Source of the DNA: Metaclostridioides mangenotii
GTDB taxonomy: Bacteria > Bacillota > Clostridia > Peptostreptococcales > Peptostreptococcaceae
Reading direction: 5' to 3'
Assembly (NCBI RefSeq): GCF_017873185.1
Contig: NZ_JAGGJX010000003.1
Span: 124,001 to 188,000, forward strand
DNA: 64,000 bases
Below the pieces are notes generated by a model. It was not told where the DNA came from. It was given only the letters and a program-made list of their open reading frames with translations, and did not search any database. Of the stretch, positions 55,384 to 63,907 are shown in pieces. The position numbers were made by a program, and so were the translations under genes. The first letter of the stretch is position 1, and every line of letters begins with the position of its first letter.

Positions 55384-58044
55384 ATGGAAAGTCACGGACG
55401 GATGCCTTGGCATTCAAAAAATATTGATGATGTTTATAAATCTCTTCAAACTTCAGAAGAAGGATTAAGCGATGCCGAGGCGGCTAAAAGGCTAGAAAAA
55501 AATGGACCAAATGAACTACGTCAGAAGCCTTCAAAAAAAATATGGCAGATGTTGTGGTCGCAAATTACAGATCCAATGGTTTTAATACTGATAGGTGCAG
55601 CAGCATTTTCTTTTATTTTAAAGGAATGGACAGAAGCTTTTGTAATCTTGACTATCGTAGTGTTAAATGCAGTGATCGGTATTGTACAGGAGAAAAAAGC
55701 AGAGTCGTCAATACAGGCTCTTAGAAGTATAAGTGCTCCAAATGCACAAGTTCTTCGACAAGGTGAGGAGAGCATCATACCTGCAAACGAAATAGTTGTA
55801 GGTGATATTGTGTTTTTAGAGGATGGATCAATGATTCCTGCTGATATGAGGTTGATTGAATCAGTTAATTTAAAGGTTCAGGAAGCATCGTTGACAGGTG
55901 AATCTGTTCCATCAGAAAAGGAGTCAGACGAGATACTAGAAGAAAATAGTGCCCTTGGTGACCGTAACAACATGGTGTATACGACATCAATAGTTACGTA
56001 TGGTCGTGGGATTGGTGTTGTTACTGAAACTGGAATGGATACAGAAGTTGGAAATATTGCTGGATTGTTAGAAAATCAAGATGATTTTGATACACCTTTA
56101 AAGAGAAAACTAAACTCTGTAGGTAAAACACTTACAATAGTTGGGATTATAGTGTGTATACTGATTTTCGGCATAGGAGCATTATATAACAGACCTCTTG
56201 GGCCACAATTTTTAGTTGCGATATCTCTTGCTATATCAATAATTCCAGAGGGGTTACCAGCAACTGCAACAATAGTAATGGCTCTTGGAGTTCAACGTAT
56301 GGCGAAGAAAAATGCACTTATTCGTAAATTGCCAGCAGTTGAAACTCTTGGTAGTACTACAGTTATATGTAGTGACAAAACAGGCACACTTACTTTAAAT
56401 AAAATGACAGTAACTCATATTGCAGTAAATGGAGATTTTGAAGATAGTAAAACTACTTTAATTTCTGATGCGAAGGATAAACATCCAGATGTATATAGAG
56501 AACTTGTATACGCAGGTGCTTTGTGTAACAATGCAAGTTTTGACCCAGATAGAAAAGGTGAGATTATTGGAGATCCGACAGAAGGTGCTCTAATCTATAT
56601 GTCTCAGGAATTTGGTATTGACCATGATACTCTAGAAGATAAATATCCTAGATTATTTGAACAGCCATTTGATTCCGAGCGTAAGCGTATGTCCACAGTT
56701 AATGATATAGATGATAAATTCACAGTGTACACAAAGGGTGCTGTAGATGAGATATTACCTTTATGTACACAGATACTGACTTCAAGCGGTATACGTGAGA
56801 TAACAGACAAGGATAAAAATAACATACAGAAGTTGTGTTTAGATATGTCTAAAGACGCACTTCGTGTTCTGGGATTCGCTAGAAAGGATATAGTATCTGT
56901 TCCAGACGAAGATTATGAAAATATAGAGTTTGATTTAACATTTGTAGGTGCAGTTGGAATGATAGACCCACCTAGAAAAGAAGTTGCACAATCAGTTAAA
57001 ACTTGTAGAAAAGCTGGCATTCGTACTATTATGATTACTGGTGACCACAAGGATACTGCTATAGCAATAGCAAAAGAGCTTGAGATATTAAATGAGGGAG
57101 ATACTGTTATATCCGGAGAAGAGCTAGATAGTATGACAGATGATGAGCTAGATAAAGCAGTTAAAACTACTACAGTTTTTGCTCGTGTTTCACCAGCAGA
57201 TAAATTAAATATTATACAGTCATTAAAGCGTACAGGTGAAGTTGCAGCAATGACCGGCGATGGCGTAAACGACTCTCCTGCATTAAAATCAGCAGATATA
57301 GGAGTATCTATGGGTATAACAGGTACCGATGTTGCAAAAGACGCATCGGATATGATACTGCTTGACGACAGCTTTACAACTATTGCATATGCGATAAAAG
57401 AAGGTCGTAGAGTTTATAGAAATATACAAAAGGTAATACAGTTCTTGCTTGCCGGGAATATTGCTGAGATTACGACTTTATTTGTAGCAACTATACTTAA
57501 CTGGGATGCGCCGCTTTTAGCAGTTCATATATTATGGGTTAATCTTGCAACTGCCACATTGCCGGCTTTAGCACTCGGTGTAGATCCAGCAAGTAAAAAT
57601 ATAATGAAACATAAACCAGTAAAGTCTGGGACATTGTTTGAAAAAGATTTGATATCGAGAGTTGTAACACAAGGTGTATTTGTGGCAATACTTACAATAG
57701 CAGCGTTCTGGATAGGTGTTGAGTTTGGAAGTTACACTACAGGTCAGACAATGGCGTTTAGTGTACTTGCGTTTTCACAGATGCTTCGTGCATTAAATCA
57801 GAGATCTAATACGGAACCAATATGGGTTCGTGCAGAGGGAAGCAATCCATGGCTTTCTGTATCTTTTGTAGTTTCGGGAGCGCTAATGCTTTGTATACTT
57901 TTAATTCCAGCACTACAATCAGCCTTTAAACTTACTTTTTTAAGTGGATCAGAATGGGCTATAGTTTTAGGATTGTCAGTGTTATCAATAGTCCAAATGG
58001 AAGTTGTTAAATGGATAAAGAGTGTAAAAACTAAAGTTAACTAA
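55384..58044 (+). CDS. Cation-transporting P-type ATPase, Ca2+ (PMCA/SERCA-like) type
   Basis: 886 residues. N-terminal cation-ATPase domain (KNGPNELRQKPSKKI), helix pairs, the actuator motif SLTGES, PEGLP in helix 4 (the ion site), phosphorylated Asp331 in CSDKTGTLT, DPTEGALI in the nucleotide domain, MITGDHKDT and the hinge MTGDGVNDSPALK near 626. Pumps Ca2+ (or Mn2+) out of the cell. AAAGGAGTG lies 11 to 12 bases before the ATG. Single gene with a long leader and a strong terminator. Confidence 0.94.
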   Translation: MESHGRMPWHSKNIDDVYKSLQTSEEGLSDAEAAKRLEKNGPNELRQKPSKKIWQMLWSQITDPMVLILIGAAAFSFILKEWTEAFVILTIVVLNAVIGIVQEKKAESSIQALRSISAPNAQVLRQGEESIIPANEIVVGDIVFLEDGSMIPADMRLIESVNLKVQEASLTGESVPSEKESDEILEENSALGDRNNMVYTTSIVTYGRGIGVVTETGMDTEVGNIAGLLENQDDFDTPLKRKLNSVGKTLTIVGIIVCILIFGIGALYNRPLGPQFLVAISLAISIIPEGLPATATIVMALGVQRMAKKNALIRKLPAVETLGSTTVICSDKTGTLTLNKMTVTHIAVNGDFEDSKTTLISDAKDKHPDVYRELVYAGALCNNASFDPDRKGEIIGDPTEGALIYMSQEFGIDHDTLEDKYPRLFEQPFDSERKRMSTVNDIDDKFTVYTKGAVDEILPLCTQILTSSGIREITDKDKNNIQKLCLDMSKDALRVLGFARKDIVSVPDEDYENIEFDLTFVGAVGMIDPPRKEVAQSVKTCRKAGIRTIMITGDHKDTAIAIAKELEILNEGDTVISGEELDSMTDDELDKAVKTTTVFARVSPADKLNIIQSLKRTGEVAAMTGDGVNDSPALKSADIGVSMGITGTDVAKDASDMILLDDSFTTIAYAIKEGRRVYRNIQKVIQFLLAGNIAEITTLFVATILNWDAPLLAVHILWVNLATATLPALALGVDPASKNIMKHKPVKSGTLFEKDLISRVVTQGVFVAILTIAAFWIGVEFGSYTTGQTMAFSVLAFSQMLRALNQRSNTEPIWVRAEGSNPWLSVSFVVSGALMLCILLIPALQSAFKLTFLSGSEWAIVLGLSVLSIVQMEVVKWIKSVKTKVN

Positions 58045-58067
58045 TAGATATTAAAGTTTTTAATAAT

Positions 58068-58135
58068 TGAAAAAGCAGGATTTTGTTTGATGGCAGGTTT
58101 TTACCAGCTTATCAGCAAAATCCTGTTTTTTTGTA
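58068..58135 (+). terminator. Terminator after the P-type ATPase
   Basis: AGCAGGATTTTG pairs with CAAAATCCTGTT, with a second inner stem (GGCAGGTTTTTACC), ending in TTTTTTTG. Confidence 0.88.
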
Positions 58136-58179
58136 AACTTCAATAAGATATAAGCATTTTCCCATTATAGTTTTTTTAG

Positions 58180-58378
58180 CAGCCAACTTTGCTGAAAAAT
58201 CTGAATATCCTCGACAACATCATTCTTCCGGCAACATGAACATATTTTTCGACATAAACGCAGATGGTACTGTAGTTATGCTTATAACTCATGATGCAAA
58301 GGTGTCAGCTCAGACAGAGTGTATTATGTTTATGAGCGATGGAAAAATCGTGACTGAAATGAGGCTTCAAAATTTATA
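58180..58378 (+). pseudogene. Relic of a BceA-type ABC ATPase (C-terminal fragment)
   Basis: A first piece in another frame reads LNILDNIILPAT, then a stop; the second reads DGTVVMLITHDAKVSAQTEC and IMFMSDGKIVTEMRL before TAA. These are Q-loop-side and switch-His parts of a Bce/MacB ATPase; signature and Walker B are deleted. The rest of the gap to 58554 holds no other gene. Confidence 0.7.
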
Positions 58379-58554
58379 ATAAAAAAAATTAATTCCATAG
58401 AACCTTGTAAAAAGAGCGAAATCTATGGACTTTCTCTGAAATAATTACAAAATTAAGATATTTTGTAATTGACATTGGATAAAATTAGAAATATAATAAT
58501 GATATCAAAACAATATCAAAAACATATAAAAACAATCAAAAAGGGGTGTTATTT

Positions 58555-59538
58555 ATGAATGATTTATCCAATGTAGAAAAAAGAGAATTTAAAGAATTTA
58601 AAGCAAAATCAAAAAATGGTATGTCTATTCTACTACTGAATATCGTTCTTATGGTTTTAGATATAATAGGGATTGTATTTATGCTTTCAGGAGAGCCAAA
58701 TGCATTTAAGATAGGTGTAGCAGTATTGCTTTTCTTATATCTATTTGTAGTTGCTCCAATCATCTTTTTTGGATTAAAAGTAGTAAAGCCAAATGAGGCA
58801 TTGGTGCTTTCGTTATTTGGGAAGTATTATGGAAGTATACGTGAAGATGGTTTCTACTTTGTGAATCCTTTCGCTACAGCGATATCACCACCAGCAGATA
58901 CAGAAGAAGGCGGTAGAAATGTGAGCAAGGGAGTATATATTCCAAGTAAGAGAATATCTTTAAAGGCAATGACTCTAAACAATGATAAACAAAAGATCAA
59001 TGATCAATTAGGAAATCCAATAATCATAGGGATAGTAGTTATATGGAGAGTTGTAAATACAGCAAACGCAGTATTTAATGTTGATAATTACAAAGAGTTC
59101 TTAACTACACAATGTGATTCAGCTTTAAGAAATATAGTTCGTCTATATCCATATGATACAGCTGATGTAAATGATAACGAAAAATCACTTCGTGGAAGTA
59201 GTCAAGAAATAGCACAAAAATTAAAAGAAGAGATACAATCAAAAGTTGATATAGCAGGTCTTGAAATTATGGAAGCTAGAATAACACACCTTTCATATTC
59301 TCAAGAAATTGCAGCAGCAATGCTTCAGAGACAACAAGCAGCAGCAATAATAGATGCTAGACAAATGATTGTAGAAGGTGCAGTTGGAATGGTAGAAATA
59401 GCTCTTGAAAAACTAAATGAAAATAATGTTGTCGATTTAGATGAAGAGCGTAAAGCTGCAATGGTAAGTAATTTATTGGTAGTACTTTGTGGAAGTAAGG
59501 ATGCGCAACCAATTGTAAATAGTGGATCTATATATTAA
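58555..59538 (+). CDS. SPFH/band-7 domain membrane protein
   Basis: 327 residues with two N-terminal membrane helices (about 25-75) and the SPFH domain starting KVVKPNEALVLSLFGKYYGS. A later helix (SQEIAAAMLQRQQAAAIIDA) is the usual coiled region, and the C-terminus has NLLVVLCGSKDAQPIVNSGS. Such proteins scaffold membrane patches and proteases. AAGGGGTG fits ATG 58555; GTG 58546 overlaps it. A small Arc-like DNA-binding gene follows, a common pairing. Confidence 0.9.
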   Translation: MNDLSNVEKREFKEFKAKSKNGMSILLLNIVLMVLDIIGIVFMLSGEPNAFKIGVAVLLFLYLFVVAPIIFFGLKVVKPNEALVLSLFGKYYGSIREDGFYFVNPFATAISPPADTEEGGRNVSKGVYIPSKRISLKAMTLNNDKQKINDQLGNPIIIGIVVIWRVVNTANAVFNVDNYKEFLTTQCDSALRNIVRLYPYDTADVNDNEKSLRGSSQEIAQKLKEEIQSKVDIAGLEIMEARITHLSYSQEIAAAMLQRQQAAAIIDARQMIVEGAVGMVEIALEKLNENNVVDLDEERKAAMVSNLLVVLCGSKDAQPIVNSGSIY

Positions 59539-59566
59539 CTATAGAATAGTAGATAGGGTGACCTAG

Positions 59567-59740
59567 ATGGCTAACAAAGATAAAGATAAAAAACAGGTAC
59601 TTCTTCGACTATCTCCAAAGCTATGGGAAGAGTTAGCAGTTTGGGCTGAAGATGATTTTAGATCAATCAATGGCCAAATTGAATACCTTCTATCGGAGAG
59701 TGTGAAAAGAAGAAAGAAATCAAGTAAAAACTTAGAATAA
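59567..59740 (+). CDS. Arc-like ribbon-helix-helix DNA-binding protein
   Basis: 57 residues read from ATG 59567: MANKDKDKKQVLLRLSPKLW, then EELAVWAEDDFRSINGQIEY and a basic tail. KQVLLRLSPKLWEELAVWA is the strand-helix of Arc/MetJ-type proteins and SINGQIEYLL the second helix. AGGGTG precedes the start. It is encoded 28 bases after the SPFH gene and may regulate it or act as an adaptor. Confidence 0.82.
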   Translation: MANKDKDKKQVLLRLSPKLWEELAVWAEDDFRSINGQIEYLLSESVKRRKKSSKNLE

Positions 59741-59783
59741 ATAATTATGTGTGCTCATAAGTTTGATCTAAGATTTTATAATT

Positions 59784-59818
59784 AAAGGTCAAACTGAATA
59801 TTCAGTTTGACCTTTTTG
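59784..59818 (+). terminator. Terminator after the SPFH/Arc pair
   Basis: AAAGGTCAAACTGAA and TTCAGTTTGACCTTT are exact complements with almost no loop, followed by TTGG. Confidence 0.85.
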
Positions 59819-59848
59819 GTAAGTATTAAAAAAATGGGGGATGGTTGT

Positions 59849-60130
59849 ATGGTAGGTATTATTATTGGTATTGTTGGAATGTTATTTATATCATTAGGTA
59901 TAATTTTCTTTTTTATAGAGTTAAAGTTAAATTTGCCGCTTTTTTATGGTACTGGTGAAAACACTGTACAGCAGAATGGATTACCAATTCTACTTACAGG
60001 AATAGCGCTTGTCTTCTTTAGAAATGGAATAGTTCAAATTGATTCAATAGTTGCATATGGAATTTTCATTACAATTGAATTGATTGTGATAGTATTGTAT
60101 TTTATCATAAGAAACAGAATGAAAATATAA
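59849..60130 (+). CDS. Small membrane protein, unknown
   Basis: 93 residues with three membrane helices (VGIIIGIVGMLFISLGIIFF, a central one and the C-terminal one) and a basic end. Not recognised. GGGGGATG fits the ATG at 59849; the TTG at 59807 lies inside the preceding terminator and is rejected. Confidence 0.68.
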   Translation: MVGIIIGIVGMLFISLGIIFFFIELKLNLPLFYGTGENTVQQNGLPILLTGIALVFFRNGIVQIDSIVAYGIFITIELIVIVLYFIIRNRMKI

Positions 60131-60166
60131 GTTCAAAGCTTCAAATTAAAATAGGGAGTGGTTATT

Positions 60167-60385
60167 ATGAATGGAAACGAAGTGTTAAAATATGCGTCAA
60201 AAATTCGATTTATATTATTAAATATTGTTGTATTATCAGCCGCCGCCGCAGTATGGGGATATAAAGGTTCTATGTATTCTGCTTTCCCACCATTTTTTGT
60301 TTTTACTTTTAAAGTTTCAGCTGTTTTATTGTTAATATCATGTGTAGTAGTATTTACTATTAGAAGAATGCTTAAAAATAATTAA
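60167..60385 (+). CDS. Small membrane protein, unknown
   Basis: 72 residues, two helices (about 15-30 and 42-62), basic C-terminus RRMLKNN. GGGAG at about 60154 fits ATG 60167; the GTG at 60158 is too close to it. Similar size and character to the preceding gene and 36 bases after it, so they may form an operon. Function unknown. Confidence 0.65.
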   Translation: MNGNEVLKYASKIRFILLNIVVLSAAAAVWGYKGSMYSAFPPFFVFTFKVSAVLLLISCVVVFTIRRMLKNN

Positions 60386-60676
60386 CATTAATAATATTTA
60401 ATATTTTATAAGAAAATTAACTATAGATAAAATTGTATGATTATAAGACGAGAATTTGAGAACTGAAGATGAAATGTATAAAATAATCTTAGACTTTGCA
60501 AAATCCAGATTATGATAAAGATATTAGCAATTATATTAAAAACATTAAAGAAATATAAAATTTACGAGCATTCGTTTTCCTTACATTTTTGTTATATAAA
60601 TGTAATATCAATAAAAGGCACGTTTTCTGTAAATCCTATATTATATATTTATAATGAGTTAGTAGGAGGTCAGGAA

Positions 60677-61486
60677 ATGGAAGACATAAAAAAAGGAATC
60701 ACTAGTTTTCAGCTGAAATTATACGGTATTATTTTAATGGTATTTGATCATATAGGGGAATTCTTTGCATTTTTAGGTGCACCAGTATGGTTTCATTGGT
60801 TAGGACGATTAGTTGCGCCAATCTTCTTGTTTACAAGTTCAGAAGGATATATTCATACAAGAAATAAAAAGAAATACATGTTTAGATTGCTTTTGGGATT
60901 TTGGATCATGAATGTCGGGAACTATATAGTCAATCAATATTTTCAAATTGGGAATATGATGGTCATAAATAATATATTTGGTACTTTATTTTTAGGAGTA
61001 TTTTATATGTATTCCATCGATATGTTTAACGAAGGATGGAATGAAAAGAAAAAATCTAAAATATTTGGATCTATTGTTTTAATGCTAATACCAATATTGA
61101 TGTGTGTAATAGTATTAATAGCATTATCATCAACTGGTTCAAATTCTATATACCTTAAAATATTTACAACTTTAATGAATATTGTTCCGATACCAATTAT
61201 AGTTGAAGGTGGTCCACTATTTATAATTCTTGCAGTTCTTTTTTACAAATTCCATGGTAGAAAGGGAATGCAGGTAGGTGCATTAGTTACTGTTGCATTA
61301 TTAGCGTACTTTACAGGAACAGGAAATCCATTTACAGAGAATTATCAATGGATGATGTGCTTAGCATCAATACCAATTGTACTTTACAATGGAGAAAAGG
61401 GAAGAGGAATGCGTAATTTCTTCTACTTCTTCTATCCAGCTCATATTTATATACTATTTTTTATTTCATACTTTATGCAAAAATAA
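60677..61486 (+). CDS. TraX-family membrane protein
   Basis: 269 residues with eight to nine helices. TraX signature: QLKLYGIILMVFDHIG near the start, then HWLGRLVAPIFLFTSSEGY and a terminal FFYFFYPAHIYILF. TraX acetylates F-pilin in plasmids, but chromosomal clostridial homologues have no known role and no conjugation genes are here. AGGAGGTC fits ATG 60677; the upstream 55 codons from 60512 lack an RBS. Confidence 0.9.
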   Translation: MEDIKKGITSFQLKLYGIILMVFDHIGEFFAFLGAPVWFHWLGRLVAPIFLFTSSEGYIHTRNKKKYMFRLLLGFWIMNVGNYIVNQYFQIGNMMVINNIFGTLFLGVFYMYSIDMFNEGWNEKKKSKIFGSIVLMLIPILMCVIVLIALSSTGSNSIYLKIFTTLMNIVPIPIIVEGGPLFIILAVLFYKFHGRKGMQVGALVTVALLAYFTGTGNPFTENYQWMMCLASIPIVLYNGEKGRGMRNFFYFFYPAHIYILFFISYFMQK

Positions 61487-61531
61487 ATATATAAAAAATC
61501 AAGAAATATTAAGATGATATAAAACTTTTTA

Positions 61532-61582
61532 AAATGCCCATTGCTAATAACACATTTGATATTGTTAGCAATGGGCATTTCT
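61532..61582 (+). terminator. Terminator after the TraX gene
   Basis: AAATGCCCATTGCTAATAA and TTGTTAGCAATGGGCATTT form a 19-base stem with one G-U pair. It is followed by CTACT rather than a strong T run. Confidence 0.75.
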
Positions 61583-61616
61583 ACTATTATATATGAACAA
61601 ATTTATAATCCATGCT

Positions 61617-61682
61617 TTCTATTTTTACCTAACTCACATCTATATACTGTTTTTTATTTCGTACTTTATACAGAAAAAATGA
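61617..61682 (+). pseudogene. Relic of a second TraX C-terminus
   Basis: Reads FYFYLTHIYILFFISYFIQK then stop, almost the same as the TraX end FYFFYPAHIYILFFISYFMQ. A collapsed tandem duplicate, cut away from the rest of the gene. Confidence 0.8.
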
Positions 61683-61783
61683 ACTTATGGAATGATTTTA
61701 AAACAGCCAAATATACTTTATTGATGTTATATTAGCTGTTTTAATTTATTTTATGTTATAGTTTCAGTAAAAGGAGGGGTTGT

Positions 61784-62926
61784 ATGTTATACAGAAAGTT
61801 CGGAAAAACCAATGAAAAGGTATCTATTTTAGGTTTTGGATGTATGAGACTTCCGCTTATGCCAGAAGGTGATCCAAGCCAAATTGATAAGGATGAGGCG
61901 ACTAAGTTAATTCATCGTGCAATCGACGGAGGAGTTAACTATATTGATACTGCGTATCCCTATCATGGTAATGGAATGGAAGACAGTGGTCAAAGTGAAC
62001 CTTTCTTGGCAAAGGTATTAAAAAGTGGTTACAGAGAAAAGGTGAACATAGCTACGAAACTCCCAAGCTGGTTGATAAAGACAAGAGAAGATATGGATAA
62101 ATATTTAAACGATCAGCTAAAGAGGTTGGAGGTAGATCAAATTGACTTCTATTTAGTGCATGCTGTTGATAGTCAGGTATGGCCGATTTTAAAAGAAGCA
62201 CGTGTTGATGAATTTTTAGATCAAGCAATAAGAGATGGAAGAATAAAATATGCAGGGTTCTCATTTCATGACAAGTTAGATTTATTTAAAGAGATTGTGG
62301 ATTATTACGATTGGTCATTCTGCCAAATTCAGTATAATTATTTGGATGAAGAGTTTCAAGCTGGAAAAGAGGGGCTAGAATATGCAGCTAAAAAAGGATT
62401 AGGGATTACTATTATGGAACCTCTTAGAGGGGGAAAACTTGCTGTAAATCTGCCAGAAGATGTACAAAATATTTTTGATAGTGCTGAAGACAAAAGAACT
62501 CCAGCAGATTGGGCTTTAAGATGGATTTGGAATCATCCTGAAGTATCAGTAGTATTAAGTGGTATGAACACTATGGATCAAGTTGAAGAAAATCTTGTAA
62601 CAGCAGGCGATTCAAAAGAAAAATCACTGACTGAAGACGAAGTAAATATTGTAAACAAGGCGAAGGCTATATTTAAAGAAAAGATAAAAGTAAACTGCAC
62701 AGGTTGTGGTTACTGCATGCCATGCCCTTCAGGTGTAGAAATACCTTTTTGCTTTACTATGTACAATAACCATCATATGTTTGGTGAAGAAACTTTATAT
62801 AATGAATTGCTTGTGCCTAAACAAAAGGCATCAAATTGTGTGGAGTGTGGGAAATGTGAAAAGCACTGTCCTCAAGGAATTAAAATTCGTGAAGAATTGA
62901 AGAAAGTAAAATCAATATTTGAATAA
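61784..62926 (+). CDS. Aldo/keto reductase with C-terminal 4Fe-4S ferredoxin domain
   Basis: 380 residues. TIM-barrel AKR: GFGCMRLP at the start, active-site Asp55 and Tyr60 in YIDTAYPYHGNG, Lys in NIATKLPSW, and His in FYLVHAV. The last 60 residues hold CTGCGYCMPCPSGVEIP and CVECGKCEKHCPQG, binding two iron-sulfur clusters. Such fused enzymes link carbonyl reduction to ferredoxin-type electron carriers; the substrate is unknown. AAAGGAGG precedes the ATG. Confidence 0.94.
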   Translation: MLYRKFGKTNEKVSILGFGCMRLPLMPEGDPSQIDKDEATKLIHRAIDGGVNYIDTAYPYHGNGMEDSGQSEPFLAKVLKSGYREKVNIATKLPSWLIKTREDMDKYLNDQLKRLEVDQIDFYLVHAVDSQVWPILKEARVDEFLDQAIRDGRIKYAGFSFHDKLDLFKEIVDYYDWSFCQIQYNYLDEEFQAGKEGLEYAAKKGLGITIMEPLRGGKLAVNLPEDVQNIFDSAEDKRTPADWALRWIWNHPEVSVVLSGMNTMDQVEENLVTAGDSKEKSLTEDEVNIVNKAKAIFKEKIKVNCTGCGYCMPCPSGVEIPFCFTMYNNHHMFGEETLYNELLVPKQKASNCVECGKCEKHCPQGIKIREELKKVKSIFE

Positions 62927-62952
62927 TGAATAGTGTATAGTGAATAATGAAT
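62921..62952 (+). repeat. Short AT-rich direct repeat
   Basis: GAATAATGAATAGTG and TATAGTGAATAATGAATA are near-copies in tandem, spanning the end of the AKR gene. Simple repeat of no evident function. Confidence 0.6.
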
Positions 62953-63051
62953 AAAAAATATAAAAAATATGTTTTTTATGAAAATTTCTGACTGGAAACT
63001 TGAGGTAAATTTAAATTAAAATCATAATAGAAAAATTTTATAGAAGCACCT

Positions 63052-63100
63052 ACTGCCATCAATATTTATATAAATAACTTCAAATATTGATGGCAGTTTT
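63052..63100 (+). terminator. Terminator after the aldo/keto reductase
   Basis: ACTGCCATCAATATTT and AAATATTGATGGCAGT pair exactly, followed by TTTCTTAG. Confidence 0.88.
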
Positions 63101-63112
63101 CTTAGTTATTTA

Positions 63113-63155
63113 TTGACAAATTCGTCACTTAGGGTATATTGTAACTTAAGGTTAC
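63113..63155 (+). promoter_or_regulatory. Promoter with a GTAAC..GTTAC repeat
   Basis: TTGACA (63113-63118), 16 bases, TATATT (63135-63140). Directly after the -10 lies GTAACTTAAGGTTAC (63141-63155), a near palindrome that could be an operator. The remaining bases to 63280 show nothing else. Confidence 0.4.
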
Positions 63156-63280
63156 TTTGGTTAATATTAGAATATAAAGTTTTTTGAATTTTTTACAGAA
63201 TAATGCTGATAATAATCTGGTAGTATTTCATTATTTGTATTATTAAACACAACAATACATAGAGTAGGTGAATAATCAAA

Positions 63281-63907
63281 ATGAACAAAGATATATTAAA
63301 TATTAAAACGAAAGATGGAAAAATAGAGTACGGAGCAAATCAAAACTGGTATAAAAGCGAATGGCAACGAAAGAGCGGTTGTGGTCCATCATCAGCTGCA
63401 AATTTATTTGCTTATATATCAAGTCAAAATCCAAAAGCTAAAGATTTATGTGATCTAAGACCACCATATGAGCAAGTATCATTTTTAGAGCATATGGAAA
63501 ATTTATGGAGTTGTGTTACTCCAACAGCAAAAGGAACAAATTCGACATCTCTTTTTATTGAAGGATCTAAAAAGTATGCAGCTTCACGAGGAGTCGAGAT
63601 TAAGGGACATTCGCTAAATGTACGAAGTAGATTGGATTGTAAAAGACCTACAGCTGAAGAATTTATCGATTTTATAAGGGAAGGTCTAGAAAATAATTGT
63701 CCAGTAGCTTTTTTAAATCTATCAAATGGTAGAGTCGATAATCTGTACAATTGGCACTGGGTAACATTGGTTGAACTTTGGGAAGATGAAAATGGGACAG
63801 TTTATGCAACAGCATCTGACGAAGGTGTGAAGAGAGACTTTGATATAAGGCTTTGGGTAGAAACAACTCTACTTGGGGGCGGATTGGTATATTTTACTAT
63901 AGAATAG
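63281..63907 (+). CDS. C39-like papain-fold protein, possible cysteine peptidase
   Basis: 208 residues. The motif KSGCGPSSAANLFAYI places a candidate nucleophile Cys about residue 34 in a CGPSSAA context as in C39/C70-type peptidase folds, and NWHWVTLVEL with DED nearby gives the candidate His. No signal peptide or membrane helix and no ABC domain. It may be an intracellular hydrolase, or may have lost its activity. Distinct from the amidase at 54 kb. The 93 bases after it hold no gene. Confidence 0.72.
   Translation: MNKDILNIKTKDGKIEYGANQNWYKSEWQRKSGCGPSSAANLFAYISSQNPKAKDLCDLRPPYEQVSFLEHMENLWSCVTPTAKGTNSTSLFIEGSKKYAASRGVEIKGHSLNVRSRLDCKRPTAEEFIDFIREGLENNCPVAFLNLSNGRVDNLYNWHWVTLVELWEDENGTVYATASDEGVKRDFDIRLWVETTLLGGGLVYFTIE

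Noticed and set aside
59807-59848. Longer form of the small membrane protein starting with TTG
   Set aside because: It would begin inside the preceding terminator hairpin; GGGGGATG points to the ATG at 59849.
60512-60676. N-terminal extension of the TraX gene
   Set aside because: No ribosome-binding site or protein-like character in the first 55 codons; AGGAGGTC fits ATG 60677.
60677-61486. Conjugative element suggested by TraX
   Set aside because: No relaxase, coupling protein, integrase or pilus gene lies nearby; TraX-like proteins are common on clostridial chromosomes.
63141-63155. GTAACTTAAGGTTAC as a second site of the hcp regulator
   Set aside because: Spacing between the half-sites is five, not four bases, and it is not a perfect palindrome; listed only as a possible separate operator.
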